Of a stretch of 64,000 nt of DNA, positions 1 to 10,237 are shown in pieces; position 1 is the first letter of the stretch, and each line of letters begins with the position of its first letter. Under the pieces are notes generated by a model, which was not told where the DNA came from, searched no databases, and saw nothing but the letters and a program-made list of their open reading frames with translations. Source of the DNA: Diphasiastrum complanatum (Eukaryota > Streptophyta > Lycopodiopsida > Lycopodiales > Lycopodiaceae); the NCBI GenBank assembly GCA_029204225.1, contig CM055114.1:10191948-10255947 (forward strand), written 5' to 3'. The position numbers and the translations under genes were made by a program.

Positions 1-82
1 TGCTTTGTAGAGTGCGAACATTAGTGTCAAATGGCCCTTTGGATTGAATCAGAACCCGCAGCTGATTTTCTAGCTCCAAAGC
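1..82 (-). CDS. EST1/SMG7-like protein, exon 2 (partial, runs off left edge)
   Basis: Read on the minus strand, a canonical acceptor (CACAG at 87-83) is followed by 27 open codons starting ALELENQLRVLIQSKG. They join in phase 0 to the exon ending at 5263, giving a continuous N-terminus in which SSSRELAQRSY leads into ALELENQL. A short basic/acidic helix of this kind after a double-Met start, followed by a PxD segment, resembles the beginning of plant EST1/SMG7 proteins, the 14-3-3-like TPR factors of nonsense-mediated decay and telomere biology. That match is from memory and only about 50 residues are visible. The diagnostic part of the N-terminal domain would lie left of the window. Exon structure is well supported; the family name is less sure. 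Confidence 0.55.
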
Positions 83-852
83 CTGTGGCATAGACCCACA
101 ACTGATCTCAGAATGAACGTAGCAAAATACATAGAAACCAAAAAGTGTATATGTTTAAAGGTCCGCTGTGGAAGAAAAATGCATTAAAACCTAGCCATCA
201 AATATCTTCTGTAAGGTATAAGCATATACGCTTCAAAACAATCAGTTTAAAGTACCATCCTTTTATGGTTCACAAAAAGCCTCAGAAAATCACATTTAAT
301 TGCAACAAAATGACATAAATTAGCCTGGGCCAATGTTCATAATGCTTTGCTTCGATCTGAAAAAAGACACTTAGCATATGCAATGTTCTGAATGTTGAAA
401 TTTGGAGCAATATTTGTGGGTTTGCAGCGACACTTCACAGTCAGGTGAGCTGACTCGGCAGTTAGGAAACTAGGCTAATGGTTAGGTACACGTAGGCATA
501 ATGCTTTTCTTGATAGGCTTAGGGACACGTATGGAAAAGTGCCTTCTTGGCAATGATCATGATTTTTCTATATGATGGGTAATCAATAGAAGATCAATAT
601 GCTTTTTGTAATTCTGATTTGTCTGATTTGGCTTGTAGCTTTATTGCTTTTGTTTACGCTCTGATAATTGTGTGTCTATGATTGTTCGTCCTATTTTGTA
701 CATGATCAATTGTGCATTGACACATAATCTCACAAAGGCTATGGGCCCACATACATCGTAAAGGACAGCTGACGTCTGCGAAGAGACAGGGGTACGGAAT
801 CCGAGCGTTCGAGAGGAGGGGCGGAAGATTAAGCAAACCGACGATCAGAAAG

Positions 853-1866
853 ATGGAAGCGCATGGAGCTGTTGAGCACCGAGCAATCGAGAGGTTCGAA
901 GGGGAAAAGTATGCTTTGTGGAAGTGGAGAATCAAGATGATTCTCGAGGAGAAGGGGCTATGGGGGATCGTGGAGGGAACGGAGGCTCCTCCTGCAGCTG
1001 ATAGGGAAGGTGTTGCGAATGCTGAGGCTGCCAGAGCGTTTCAAGTGCGGGAGAAGAAGGCGTTCGCCACAATCTGCTTGAGCCTGGGTGAGATGCCTGC
1101 TTCGCAGGTGCAGGATGCCAAAACTTCTGCAGCAGTGTGGAAGACACTGGAAGGCATATACGAAGGAAAGGGTGTAGCAAACGTGCTGCTCCTGAGGAGG
1201 AGATTGGCTAATACCAAGATGGCAGAAGGTGAGTCCCTGCTGGAGCACCTTGAGAAAATGAAAGGCTTGGCGAGACCATTGGAAGCGGCTGGAGCAGCCG
1301 TGGAAAAAACTCATCTTGTTTTTACAACCTTGGGAAGTTTGCCTGTGTCCTACGATCCATTGATCATGGTGCTTGAGAGCATGCGCATAGAGGATCTTGA
1401 ACTGAACAATGTGATGCAGAGGCTGTTGCAGGAAGATGAAAGGAGGAAGAGCCAGGTGGGAACGGAGGAATTAGCTCTGATCAGAAGAGCACCACCTGGC
1501 GGGTTCAGGGACAATCGAGACAGCTGGAAGAAGCAAGGATCAGATAAGAAACATCAGAGCGATGGCAATAGAGAGGGCTGGCATGGATGATCAGGGAAGG
1601 CTTCACAAGGGGAGCGCAGAAAGGACATCATTTGCTACTACTGCAGCAACAGCGGACATATAGCGAGAGAATGCAAAAAGAGGGCAAAGGACATGAAGAA
1701 GAATGCAACGCAAGCGAATGTAGTGGAGGAAGAGAAAGAGGAGGAAGATATAGCTTTCATGGCGATAGATCATAGGGGAAGAGAAACGCAGCAAAGGGGC
1801 AAGAGTCAAGCACACCCCAAGGAAAGGACATTACCAGGATGGCCCCATAGAGATCACAAGCTCTGA
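853..1866 (+). pseudogene. Copia-1 gag with zinc knuckle
   Basis: Starts at an ATG with a UBN2-type gag sequence (EGEKYALWKWRIKMIL near the N-terminus, LLLRRRLANTKMAEGESLLEH in the middle). An in-frame TGA at 1588-1590 interrupts it. The same frame then continues into a CCHC zinc knuckle (CYYCSNSGHIAREC, from 1633) and an acidic tail, ending at TGA 1864-1866. The stop could be a CGA to TGA change, which is inference. Confidence 0.88.
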
Positions 1867-1873
1867 AGACAAC

Positions 1874-2500
1874 ATGGAGAGAGACGGCAACTGGTACTTG
1901 GACTCTGGTGCGATGGCACACATGACGAATGACAAGAACGGCCAAGAAAGGAGGGTAGTCGTGGGGAACAACATGACAATTCGATCACCAGGCAGCGGAA
2001 GTGTGTTACTGAGACTTGAAGGAGAGAAGAAGGGGCTGTTAAGGGGCATAATGTTTGTTCCAAAGCTATCCAAGAATCTTTTGTCGGTCAGGAAATTCAC
2101 TCAGAGCGGACAGGAACAGAACAAGTGCCTAATTTTCAAGGATGGAGAGATGTTGACCAGTACAGTGGAAGACGGGGGGCTGTACAGGATGAACTTAGGG
2201 GTGATTGTTGATCATCAGGCATGCATAGTTGTTTCGAAAGCCAGGAAAGGCGCCCTCTGGCACAGGAGGTTGGGGCACCTGGGAGCAGAAGCGTTGCAAA
2301 CAATGAAGAAGAAGGGTCTCGTAACAGGCTTCGACTATGATGAGGATGAAGAACCATACTTATGCCAAAGTTGTGTCCTTGGAAGACAACACAGGGAACC
2401 GTTTAAGAGAAGAAAAGGGACTGTAACAACGGCGATCTTGGAGCTGATACACACGGACATGTGTACAATTTCAGCAGAAAGACTTTCTTGTACGCGTTGA
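1874..2500 (+). pseudogene. Copia-1 protease and pre-integrase region
   Basis: The frame opens with the retroviral-type aspartic protease active site (LDSGA, residues 9-13). Next comes the GAG-pre-integrase zinc-binding segment with LWHRRLGHLG and CQSCVLG. It runs into the first integrase Asp (LIHTDM) and then goes out of frame. A deletion of the residues normally between HTD and DFSR, together with the frame change, destroys the integrase core. This frame overlaps the next one by 40 bases. Confidence 0.88.
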
Positions 2501-3369
2501 GGACCAAAGATCAAGTGGCAGAGAAGTTCAAGGAATTTGTCACGCTGACAGAAACGCAGACAGGGAAGAGGGTAAAGAGGGTCAGATCAGATAATGGAGG
2601 AGAGTTTATTGGGAATAAATTCAAAGGTTTCTGCAAAGAAAAGGGATTACATCAGGAACACACTATGTCATACTCCCCTCAGCAAAACGGGATTGTTGAA
2701 CGCAAAAATCGTACCCTTATGAACATGGCCAGGAGCATGTTGTATGACAAAGGATTGCCAAGATTCCCGTGGGCGGAAGCAGTTAGCGCAGCTGCTTATA
2801 TTTCCAACAGAGTACCAAGCAGAGTCTTAAAGGACGAAATACCAGAGGCTGTGTGGTCAGAAGAGAAGCCCTCAGTGGGGCACATGAAGATATTCGGGAG
2901 CAAGGCTTATGCTCATATTCCGGAGAAGTTGAGAAAAAAGCTGGATCCAAGAGGTTTTCCTTGCATATTCATAGAATACCCGGAGAATGCATATGGGTAC
3001 AAAGTATTCAACCCCCAGACATCCAAGGTAGTCTTGTCCCGGGATGTAATATTCGAAGAGGAAGAAAACAAGGGAATGGAGGAAGCAGGGACGAGTGAGA
3101 AGCAGGCAAAATACGTGATCTTGGATAATGAACCTGCATTAAATCAAGAGGATGTTGCAGAAGCAGGAGACAGAGAAACAAGGGAGGAAGAAATGCCAGA
3201 ACTTCCAGCACTGGAGGAGATGATCAGGAAACCAAGGAGATCACAGAGACTGGGAAAGGCTCCAGAGAGATACGATGAAATGACATTCATCACCCACACT
3301 AGCGAGGGAGGAATCATGGAACCAGAGACACCTGAGGAGGCAAAATCCAGCCCAGAATGGAAGCTCTAG
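2461..3369 (+). pseudogene. Copia-1 integrase core and C-terminal region
   Basis: Resumes the integrase just after the deletion: second catalytic Asp in RSDNGGEF, third residue Glu in QQNGIVERKNRT, then the copia C-terminal motif with YGYKVFNPQTSKVVLSRDVIF. An acidic linker leads toward reverse transcriptase. A TAG at 3367-3369 separates it in the same frame from the RT. Confidence 0.88.
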
Positions 3370-4101
3370 GATGAAGCAATGAGGGAAGAGATTAACTCAA
3401 TCAACAAGAACAATGCATGGGAGTTAGTGGACCTGCCAGCAGGGAGGAAGTCCATAGGATTCAAAGTAAAATATGATGCATGCGGAAGTGTGGATCGGTA
3501 CAAGGCCAGATTGGTCACAAAGGGATACTCACAGATCGAAGGAATCGACTATATGGAGACGTTTGCACCAGTGGTCAAATTAAGCTCACTCAGGATCTTA
3601 GTAGCATGGGGAACCATGTGGGGAATGGAAATTGAACAGATGGACGTGAGGACCGCATTTCTGAACGAAGACTTGGAGGAGGAGGTGTTCATGAAGCAGC
3701 CACCTGGTTTCACTGATGGCTCTGACAAGGTATGCGCCCTGAAAAGGGCTTTATATGGTCTGAAGCAATCCTCTAGGATGTGGTTCCAGAAAATTGATTC
3801 ATTTTTCATGGAAAACGGATTTAGGAGGTGCTATGCAAACACTGGGATGTACGTAAAAATTGAAGATGGGCTGTTCCTAGCTGTTGCACTGTATGTAGAT
3901 GACTTAATAATAGTTTGCAACAATAAAGTGAACTTGAAAGAGTTCAAAGAAAAACTAAAAGGGACTTTTGAAATGAAGGATTTGGGAGCAATTCACTACT
4001 GCTTGGGAATACAGATTATAAGAGATAGGGAGAGGGGCTTGACATGGATGGGACAGAGAAATTTGGAATGCAAGATTGCTTACCTGTGGGAATCCCACTA
4101 G
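3370..4101 (+). pseudogene. Copia-1 reverse transcriptase
   Basis: Same frame as the integrase segment. It contains DRYKARLVTKGYSQ, the palm motif MDVRTAFLNEDLEEEV, LYGLKQSSRMWF and the catalytic YVDD (3892-3903). A few residues are missing early on (near KSIGFKVKYD). The frame is lost at about 4050 and continues in the overlapping RNase H frame. Confidence 0.88.
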
Positions 4102-4640
4102 ATCCCAACACGAAGCTGAGTAGAGAGATGAGCCCCACCACACAAGAAGAAGAAGACAGGATGAAGAACAAACCATATAGGAACTTGATTGGCAGCCTGA
4201 TGTATGCCATGGTATGTACTAGGCCAGATCTAGGGGTGGCAGTCACTAAGCTTAGTCAATTCCTAAGCAACCCTGGGGATGAGCATTGGCAGGCGGCAAG
4301 GAGGGTCATTAGATATTTGAAAGGGACATCAGGCCTTGGTTTCATGTATAGAACTGATGGAGACCCAATGACAGGCTATGTGGATTCGGATTGGGGAGGG
4401 GAAATCAATGACAGGAAATCCACCAGTGGCTACATATATATGATGGGGGGATCTTGCATAAGCTGGAGCTGTAAGAAACAGCATTCTACAGCCCTATCCA
4501 CCACTGAGTCTGAATACATGGGGGTTTGTCATGGAGCAAAGGAGTACTTGTGGATGCAGACCATTTCAAGCGAGTTGGGGATTGACACCAGCAGTATGAC
4601 GCTCTACAACGACAATCAGCATGTCCTGATATTGTTCTGA
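4044..4640 (+). pseudogene. Copia-1 RT thumb and RNase H, 3'-truncated
   Basis: Contains MQDCLPVGIPLDPNTKL, PYRNLIGSLMYAM and RNase H motifs YVDSDWGG, STTESEY and YNDNQ. After DNQ the family sequence stops abruptly and reads into unrelated DNA, so the last 40-60 residues, the polypurine tract and the 3' LTR are gone. Confidence 0.88.
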
Positions 4641-4679
4641 ATTGAAAGTTTCCTAAATGAGAATTGAAAGTTTCCTAAA
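4639..4679. repeat. Two-copy 19 bp direct repeat at the Copia-1 break
   Basis: GAATTGAAAGTTTCCTAAA occurs at 4639-4657 and again at 4661-4679, a 22 bp period, exactly where the copia sequence ends. It may mark a repair event. Confidence 0.7.
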
Positions 4680-5262
4680 CGTACTAAGTAGTCTCTCAAA
4701 ATTCCTGGAAAACAAATTCAATTTCCGACCCTACTAAGATAGATCTAGCCATAACTAAAGTCGTTTGAATGAAAGTTTGAAAAAACGTACTGAGCTCATT
4801 ATCTAACCCTTGATGTCGTCCACGCAAGCACCATCATAGCAAAAGGAATCAGATCTCTCAGCAGATTTTATCACAGATCATTCAGCAGATTTTTATCACA
4901 TAATTTAACAGAAATAATCAAGCATGTAAGGGGGAAAGTACATAAAGTTTGGCATGTTGGCGAAAGCTTGTTTTCGTCTTTTAAAGGTGAAGGATTCAGC
5001 TCTAATTTGGAGCATGAAGGGGCATTTTAGAAAGAGTAACAAGTAAGTGAACACATATATGACGTGCAGATGACAATGAGGATAACTGTTTAGATGATGG
5101 GATGAAAAGCCACACAATACTATCTTTTGAAGTTCTAATAGGAAAAACGAGCTGCAACAAACAGAAAAAACTACTACTTCGCAGAAAATAAGTACCAAAC
5201 AAACGAGAGTTTGAAATTTACTTCTTGGAAGCTAGTAAGTTTGATAAATAAGGAGTATCTAC

Positions 5263-5331
5263 CTGGTTGTAGCTTCTTTGTGCCAGTTCGCGAGATGAGG
5301 AAAACGAAGAATCACTGGGTAGCCCCATCAT
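5263..5331 (-). CDS. EST1/SMG7-like protein, exon 1
   Basis: Starts with two consecutive ATG codons (5331-5326 on the minus strand) after an in-frame TAG 18 bases upstream. It gives 23 codons, MMGLPSDSSFSSSRELAQRS followed by YNQ, and ends at CAG before the donor GTAGAT. Exon 2 at 82 continues in phase 0. The double-Met start and the Ser-rich run before an RELAxR helix fit SMG7-like N-termini. The assignment rests on about 50 residues in total. Confidence 0.55.
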
Positions 5332-6657
5332 CCATCTCCCAGTAGACTAGCCTTAAAGATAATCCTTACAAACCGTAAGGGAGCGTTGCTTCTTTGAGTC
5401 TAGTATACTACCAAATTCAGAAACCATCAATTTCCGTTCGCATAAGAGAAAATAGAAATTATACGACTATGGAACGCGTCCTATAAAGGTACCGTAATAA
5501 CTCTACGCTTGTACAATTCACAACGTATCTGCTGGAAAATCCTCCGCAAAACTGCCCGATCTTACCCTAGCTACGCATGAACAAGCCAAAATTATTATCA
5601 GCAACAAACTTTCACGTATGTGGAGTTTTATTAAGCAAAACCTAAGGTACATACATGCATACATAAATGATAACACAATAGCATCACAGAAAACAATATT
5701 AATATAGATATGCGTACGGCCGCCCCGCCTGAATCACGAACAATGCAAAATGATACGAAGTCAAGCCCTTTAGCTTACTAATCCCTGTCAATGGAACTGA
5801 AAAAAGGAGTCCATAGCTATGATCGGATGATAAAAACAGCATAAACAATGAAGCAATAGTATTACATGCAAAAAAGCTGCATGCGCTATGCACAGCAGGA
5901 AGCAACCTAAAGAAAGGAAAAGTGAGCGCAATGGATGCCTAAACAAACAAATCAGCAGCAGCATACACAGAAACAACAGATGAAAAGATCAACAAATTTA
6001 TAATGAGAGAGCTTTACGAAGAAAAGACCAGCGAAAGGATCGATCCAAACATCCACCAGCGATGGCGACGAAAGAAAAAGGAGGAGAGAGACTTGGCTGA
6101 ACTGCCTGCGCGCGGTTACGAGCTCGCTTCACAACACGGTTCTTTTCTGAAGGATAGAGGATGAGGGCGATGCGCGCGGTTCACCGCACAGTTTTTTGGC
6201 CTTGCCTTGCAAGGCCAATACTATGTGTTGAGGTCGGTGAATGGAGTCAAGATTAAAGGATCCTATGCTGCAGTGGTCTTAATTTTAAAGGCCGGAACAT
6301 CAGTTGAGGGCATTGCTACCATTTCAAAATTAGTATGAAATCATGCAATTTACAATGGATGAGCAAAAAGCAAAAAAAAAAGCTATTATGATTTGCATGA
6401 TCCTAAGCAAAACCACATACTTCATATTTCGTAATGGATTCTTTGTGCTGATTACGCCCAATTTTTGGGCTTTTTAAAAAGCATAAAGTGTCACTGGATA
6501 TTTTAAAAAAAATTTCATAATTCTGAAGCACATTCCAAACGCGCGTCAGTCTGCGTCAGACTGCCACATGGCAGTTTCTCATTGGTCCAAAAAAACTCCA
6601 CACTGCTGATTATGCTTTGTAAATGGCATGTGGAAAAGTCAAAGACTCCATTACGCA
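5332..6657 (-). promoter_or_regulatory. Upstream leader and promoter region of the EST1/SMG7-like gene
   Basis: No convincing open frame. On the minus strand the stretch around 6050-6190 is pyrimidine-rich and more GC-rich than its surroundings, typical of a plant 5' leader. A TATA-like CATTATAAATTT lies at about 5996-6008. A leader intron is possible because several stops lie between here and the start codon. The position of the transcription start cannot be fixed. Confidence 0.3.
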
Positions 6658-6785
6658 ATGGAAGGAGCCGGGCACAGGCCATTCTGCCCGGTAAGGATTC
6701 CCAAAAAAATTTGGGCGAGGCCCGGAGCCCAAATTTTTTTGGAAATCCTTACCGGGCAGAATGGCCTGTGCCCGGCTCCTTCCAT
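6658..6785. repeat. Foldback element, 59 bp arms
   Basis: Left arm 6658-6716 and right arm 6727-6785 are reverse complements with one mismatch, separated by a 10 base loop. The arms are GC-rich (GAGCCGGGCACAGGCC) against an AT-rich background. As RNA or single-stranded DNA this forms a near-perfect 59 bp hairpin. Confidence 0.9.
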
Positions 6786-6796
6786 AATACATTTAC

Positions 6797-6885
6797 CTAT
6801 TTAAACTACACGTATTCTCTCTCTTTCTCACAGCACATACTTCATGTTTTATTTAGGCTATTTAAACTACACGTATTCTCTCTCT
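6797..6885. repeat. 28 bp direct duplication, 61 bp period
   Basis: CTATTTAAACTACACGTATT plus CTCTCTCT occurs at 6797-6824 and again at 6858-6885. It lies immediately right of the foldback element. Confidence 0.75.
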
Positions 6886-7110
6886 CTCTCAAAGCATATA
6901 ATCAATGAAAAACTCCGACTCCTTGTTGGATTCTCCTTAGAACTCGAAACTGAAAACTTGAATCCGAACCTGGTTTGACTTGAAATCATTAATACCAACT
7001 CGAATATACTTCAGGGTTCAGAGACACTCGATGACAAATCACTATTTGTTTTACTTGATAAATTATTTCATTTTTTATTAAGTTTTGGCTGATGCTTTGA
7101 GATATTTCAA

Positions 7111-7203
7111 CTCGCCATTTTAAAGTATGGATGTCTAAGCTTTTCCTTTACTTTAGTTTTGCTTTGAACATATGCTTAGACATCCATACTTTAAAATAGT
7201 GAG
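7111..7203. repeat. Foldback element, 30 bp arms
   Basis: Arms 7111-7140 and 7174-7203 are reverse complements with two mismatches around a 33 base loop. The left arm begins CTCGCCATTTTAAAG. It lies directly upstream of a second hairpin and of transposase-like block A. Confidence 0.85.
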
Positions 7204-7217
7204 TTGTAGAAGAATTA

Positions 7218-7299
7218 TTTGCAAGCTCAAAAATAATTATGAAAATCATACAACGTATGCTTGTTGTATGAATTTCATAATTATTTTTGAGCTTGCAAA
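7218..7299. repeat. Foldback element, 37 bp arms
   Basis: Arms 7218-7254 and 7263-7299 differ by one base and enclose an 8 base loop. The outer end GAGCTTGCAAAATTTTT recurs as a direct repeat at about 7336. Confidence 0.85.
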
Positions 7300-7375
7300 A
7301 TTTTTACTAAGGTTATACATGTTACTTGTTTTTAGAGCTTGCAAAATTTTTGGTCAGTCTTGAAATTTATGAGAC

Positions 7376-7669
7376 TTGAAAAAGGCAGGAAGTATCGCTC
7401 ACGATGACATTGACAACGTCATGGTCAAATCTTTAACCAGCCTTCATCTTTCTGAAATACAAGCTGATAAGTCTTATGTAGTAACTGAAAAATACACGTG
7501 GTGTATTGAGATTGCTATTTTGCCAGGTGTAGTAAAGTATGAACCTTGTATGTTGTTGGCTGATTCCACAAAGTCCCATATCAAGAATGTTGGAAAGATT
7601 GACTATAAAGTAATTATAATATCATTTTCTAACTTTTTTACGCGTTTGCTTGCACTACTTTCCATGTAA
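7376..7669 (+). pseudogene. Block A, possible N-terminal exon
   Basis: Open frame beginning at a TTG or a nearby start, with KKAGSIAHDDIDNVMVKSL and YVVTEKYTWCIEIAIL. No family is recognised. Its link to the rest of block A is by position only, because I could not find the matching part in block B. Confidence 0.3.
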
Positions 7670-8055
7670 ATGAATGCACCTTAGTTTAGTCACATCAAAC
7701 TTCACTGGTACTTAACCATAGTTAAAATATAATTTTCAAAATGCTAAAATATTCCCTCCCAATAGTTGGGAACACTAAAAAATTTGCTTATTATACGTGA
7801 CATTTCTGAAACAAAGCCTACGCCATTTCTATCTCTAGGGTAAAAAACAAGTGTTTAGCGCCATCTCTATCTCCAGCAGAGTCGTTAGCGCCATCTCCAG
7901 CTTTGTTATTGTCATTGTGTTGTTTGTTACTATACTACTGTACTGATGACAAAGCTTTATCATCTTCATGTGGATCTGTCACCAAAATATGCTCCGCTCA
8001 GGACAAGAAATTCAAAACAACCCAATTTGTAAACTTCTGATATGGTCCGATACAG

Positions 8056-8139
8056 GGAGGAAAAGCTAAAGATTTATGGTCATCAGGAACATTGTATCCT
8101 ATTGATCCATGTTCATTAAAACATTCAGATTTTCATTCG
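8056..8139 (+). pseudogene. Block A exon with clean splice sites
   Basis: Flanked by a GATACAG acceptor and a GTGAGT donor (8140). It has 28 open codons beginning GGKAKDLWSSGTLYPIDPCS. No family match; short but well formed. Confidence 0.4.
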
Positions 8140-8177
8140 GTGAGTCAATTAATAATCTATATGTGTCATGGTAAAAA

Positions 8178-8563
8178 TGGCCTTTTGGGTTATCTTGAGA
8201 ATTTGATGCTCTATGGGAATGCACATTCAATGCAAAGAATACATTATTTGGAGGAGGAATCAAGGAAAATATCAAAGGAGTGCAAAAAAAATCTACAAAG
8301 TTGAAAACTTGTTTGGATGAAAATGAGATGCTCAAAAAGGAGATCCAAAGGTTGAGATCTTCTTTGCATCATTATACAACTAGTAATGATGAGATAAAAA
8401 CTATTCAATCCATGCGTATCTCATATTTGTCTCTTGTTAAAGATATAGATGTGCTCAACAGAAAGGTCCGAAGCAACAAGAGGAAAAGACTGATAAACAA
8501 GGATATATGTGATCTATCATTCAGAGGAGGTCATAGAAAAAGATGAATCTGTGCATTCAAGTA
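8178..8563 (+). pseudogene. Block A coiled-coil segment
   Basis: Two frames joined by a one-base shift in a run of eight A at about 8283 encode a charged helix (HYLEEESRKISKECKK, then CLDENEMLKKEIQRLRSSL) and a basic stretch (RKVRSNKRKRL). The exon ends CATTCAA before a GTAAGT donor. Block B has the same CATTCAA/GT end at about 21890, which supports one shared gene structure. Confidence 0.5.
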
Positions 8564-8739
8564 AGTTATAGCTTATTTGGTATTGAATATTGCTTGAACT
8601 TTTTGATTCATTCATAGTCACTAGTTTTGTTATTTATTCATTTCAACTTTCTGTTGATTTGCTTATTATACTGTTGTGAATACTATGAGTGTCCTAATTT
8701 CTACTGACATTTTCATGAACATTATGTTTGCAATGCAGA

Positions 8740-9003
8740 TCAGCATTGGTTGTTGAAGACCATTTGGCCGATGAGATTTCGATTGGAAACTCACTAGGCT
8801 CTATCTTGACTTCTAAATCTATGACATCAATGTTAAACAATAACAAAATGAGAAAGATTAAGACTTCAATTACTGATAGCGTTATGAATGAAGTTGGAAA
8901 AATATTAGACACTATATTTTTTCAGGGGGCATGTGACTTTTCTAGCATCAGTAGAGAAGCATATGCAACAATGTTTAAGATGATAAAGGAGGCATTTGCA
9001 TAG
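8740..9003 (+). pseudogene. Block A exon with the QGACD segment
   Basis: Follows an acceptor (GCAATGCAG). The C-terminal half (ITDSVMNEVGKILDTIFFQG, then ACDFSSISREAYATMFKMI) aligns with block B (ILNKVQTYLDANVIQGACDD, then FGISRNAYSTFFRIV). Both exons also begin with ATCA after the acceptor. Function of the segment is unknown. Confidence 0.5.
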
Positions 9004-9209
9004 GTAAATATTTAAAGGTTTCCAATCCCATGACCATTTCATCTTTTTTTTTTAAAAAGACATGTTAAACCAAGGTATGCAGAGAATAGTTGGTGATCCA
9101 TCTCATATCAATGAAGAGTATTGCTCGAAAGTCTAGCATATAACAATTCCAACAATTTATTATTGACATTAATCAGTTACTAACATTCATCATAAATTTT
9201 TACGGTATT

Positions 9210-9402
9210 ACAAAGGAGAATGTCAATAACAAGTTGATAGTTGTTCTCAAGTTAGATGAGTCTGAAATTATAAAAGAACAAAAAATGGAAAGAGTCAGTC
9301 TCAGATCATGAATGGAGCACTTTCAAATTCAGAAGACTCAGAAGACCTCAATTTTAGTGTTCAATCAAAAAATGATATCTGGTGGTTGGCAGCATTTCAA
9401 GG
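9210..9402 (+). pseudogene. Block A exon with LKLDESEIIKEQK
   Basis: Encodes NNKLIVVLKLDESEIIKEQK and, after one frame change, SKNDIWWLAAFQ. Block B has KLDEYEIIKSQKLDRVSV and SKNHIWWLAAFQ at 22440-22590. The frameshift marks this copy as inactive. Confidence 0.5.
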
Positions 9403-9517
9403 ATAGCAGTTCTTTTGCATAATCAATAGGGATAATCATTTTAATATGGATTTCATTTGGGAAATCTTCTCTGTGTTAATATTATTAGGCTAATCACGTT
9501 CTTGTATTTTCTTATAG

Positions 9518-9890
9518 GTGATGAAAGAAGACCATGACATTCTCTCATGGATATTTAATAGAACGTCATATCTTGCCACCATAAAAAGTCACATGGAGGG
9601 AGTTTCACTCAATAATCCTGGAATTGGCACTTTCAACATTGAATGGCATTTAGCAGGAGATCTGAAGACATTAAAATGTATGTTCAATGTATCCCATGGC
9701 ACTAACTCTAAAAACTCTTGTTTGTACTGCATGAAGACGACAAAAGACATGACAAGGAGTACAGGAATATCAAGAGATCGAGAAGATCCTAATTGGAAAC
9801 TTGTATTACCGATTCTTCTTTAGAATGTTCATATCTGTACATTGCATGCGAAGGTGCGTATTATAGAAAAAATAATATATCTTCACATCT
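9518..9890 (+). pseudogene. Block A transposase-like core exon
   Basis: After a TATAG acceptor: VMKEDHDILSWIFNRTSY, then FNIEWHLAGDLKTLKCMFNV, SHGTNSKNSCLYCMK, and after a stop NVHICTLHAKVRII. Block B matches with VLKEDHKILSWIF, QWHLANDLKTLKCMYNVSHG, CLYCMK and HICTLHAEVRIIKK. The conserved Asp in DLK, the CxxC pair and the LH motif are candidate catalytic or zinc-binding residues by analogy with DDE-type enzymes. This is inference. Confidence 0.55.
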
Positions 9891-9909
9891 TGTTTGCATG
9901 AAATTATTA

Positions 9910-10190
9910 GCCAGAGATAGATGCGAAGGAAGCTATTTCCAGATTAGAGGATGTGTTGTCTAAAGCAGGCTTACATAAAGGCCACATTAAAATAAAAAAA
10001 GACGACAAGCTATTAGGTAAAACAAAAAATATTCCATACAAGCCGAGCATTGGAGGATCCAAAACTCGCAGATTTTTATCAAATTATTCTGGCAAACAAT
10101 CCAAGATTTAATACTCAGTTTGGAAAGAGATTATTGCAACAACTCAATATTTTGAAAAAGAAGGTTCTACTCGTATACACAAGGTAGGAG
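9910..10190 (+). pseudogene. Block A exon with GGSKTRRFL
   Basis: Reads IDAKEAISRLEDVLSKAGLH, then NIPYKPSIGGSKTRRFLSNY and, after a stop, VWKEIIATTQYFEKEGSTRI. Block B has TIKRLEEVLSKTRLHKENV, ASIGGAKARRFLLNH and IWKETVSATRDFENKGSNRL at 23560-23850. The similarity is clear over about 80 residues. Confidence 0.5.
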
Positions 10191-10237
10191 TTTGGAAAAA
10201 ATAGGACAACATGGTGAAATACTTGCGAAAAGACAAA

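Larger units (their letters stand above)
853..4640 (+). mobile_element. Copia-1: truncated Ty1/copia retrotransposon without LTRs
   Basis: Gag, protease, integrase, reverse transcriptase and RNase H follow in the order expected for Ty1/copia. No LTR, primer site complementary to initiator tRNA-Met, or polypurine tract is visible on either side. The 3' end stops inside RNase H, just after the last catalytic Asp region. Several in-frame stops, frameshifts and internal deletions make it a dead copy. It lies antisense inside the intron of the EST1/SMG7-like gene. Confidence 0.9.
83..5262 (-). other. 5.2 kb intron of the EST1/SMG7-like gene
   Basis: The intron is bounded on the minus strand by GTAGAT (5262 downward) and CACAG (ending at 83). 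Both flanking exons are in phase 0. It contains the broken Copia-1 element (853-4640) in the opposite orientation. The remaining stretches (88-852 and 4641-5260) hold no open frame or repeat that I can support. Confidence 0.55.

Noticed and set aside
958-1314. Minus-strand frame across Copia-1 gag
   Set aside because: Shadow of the gag frame on the other strand.
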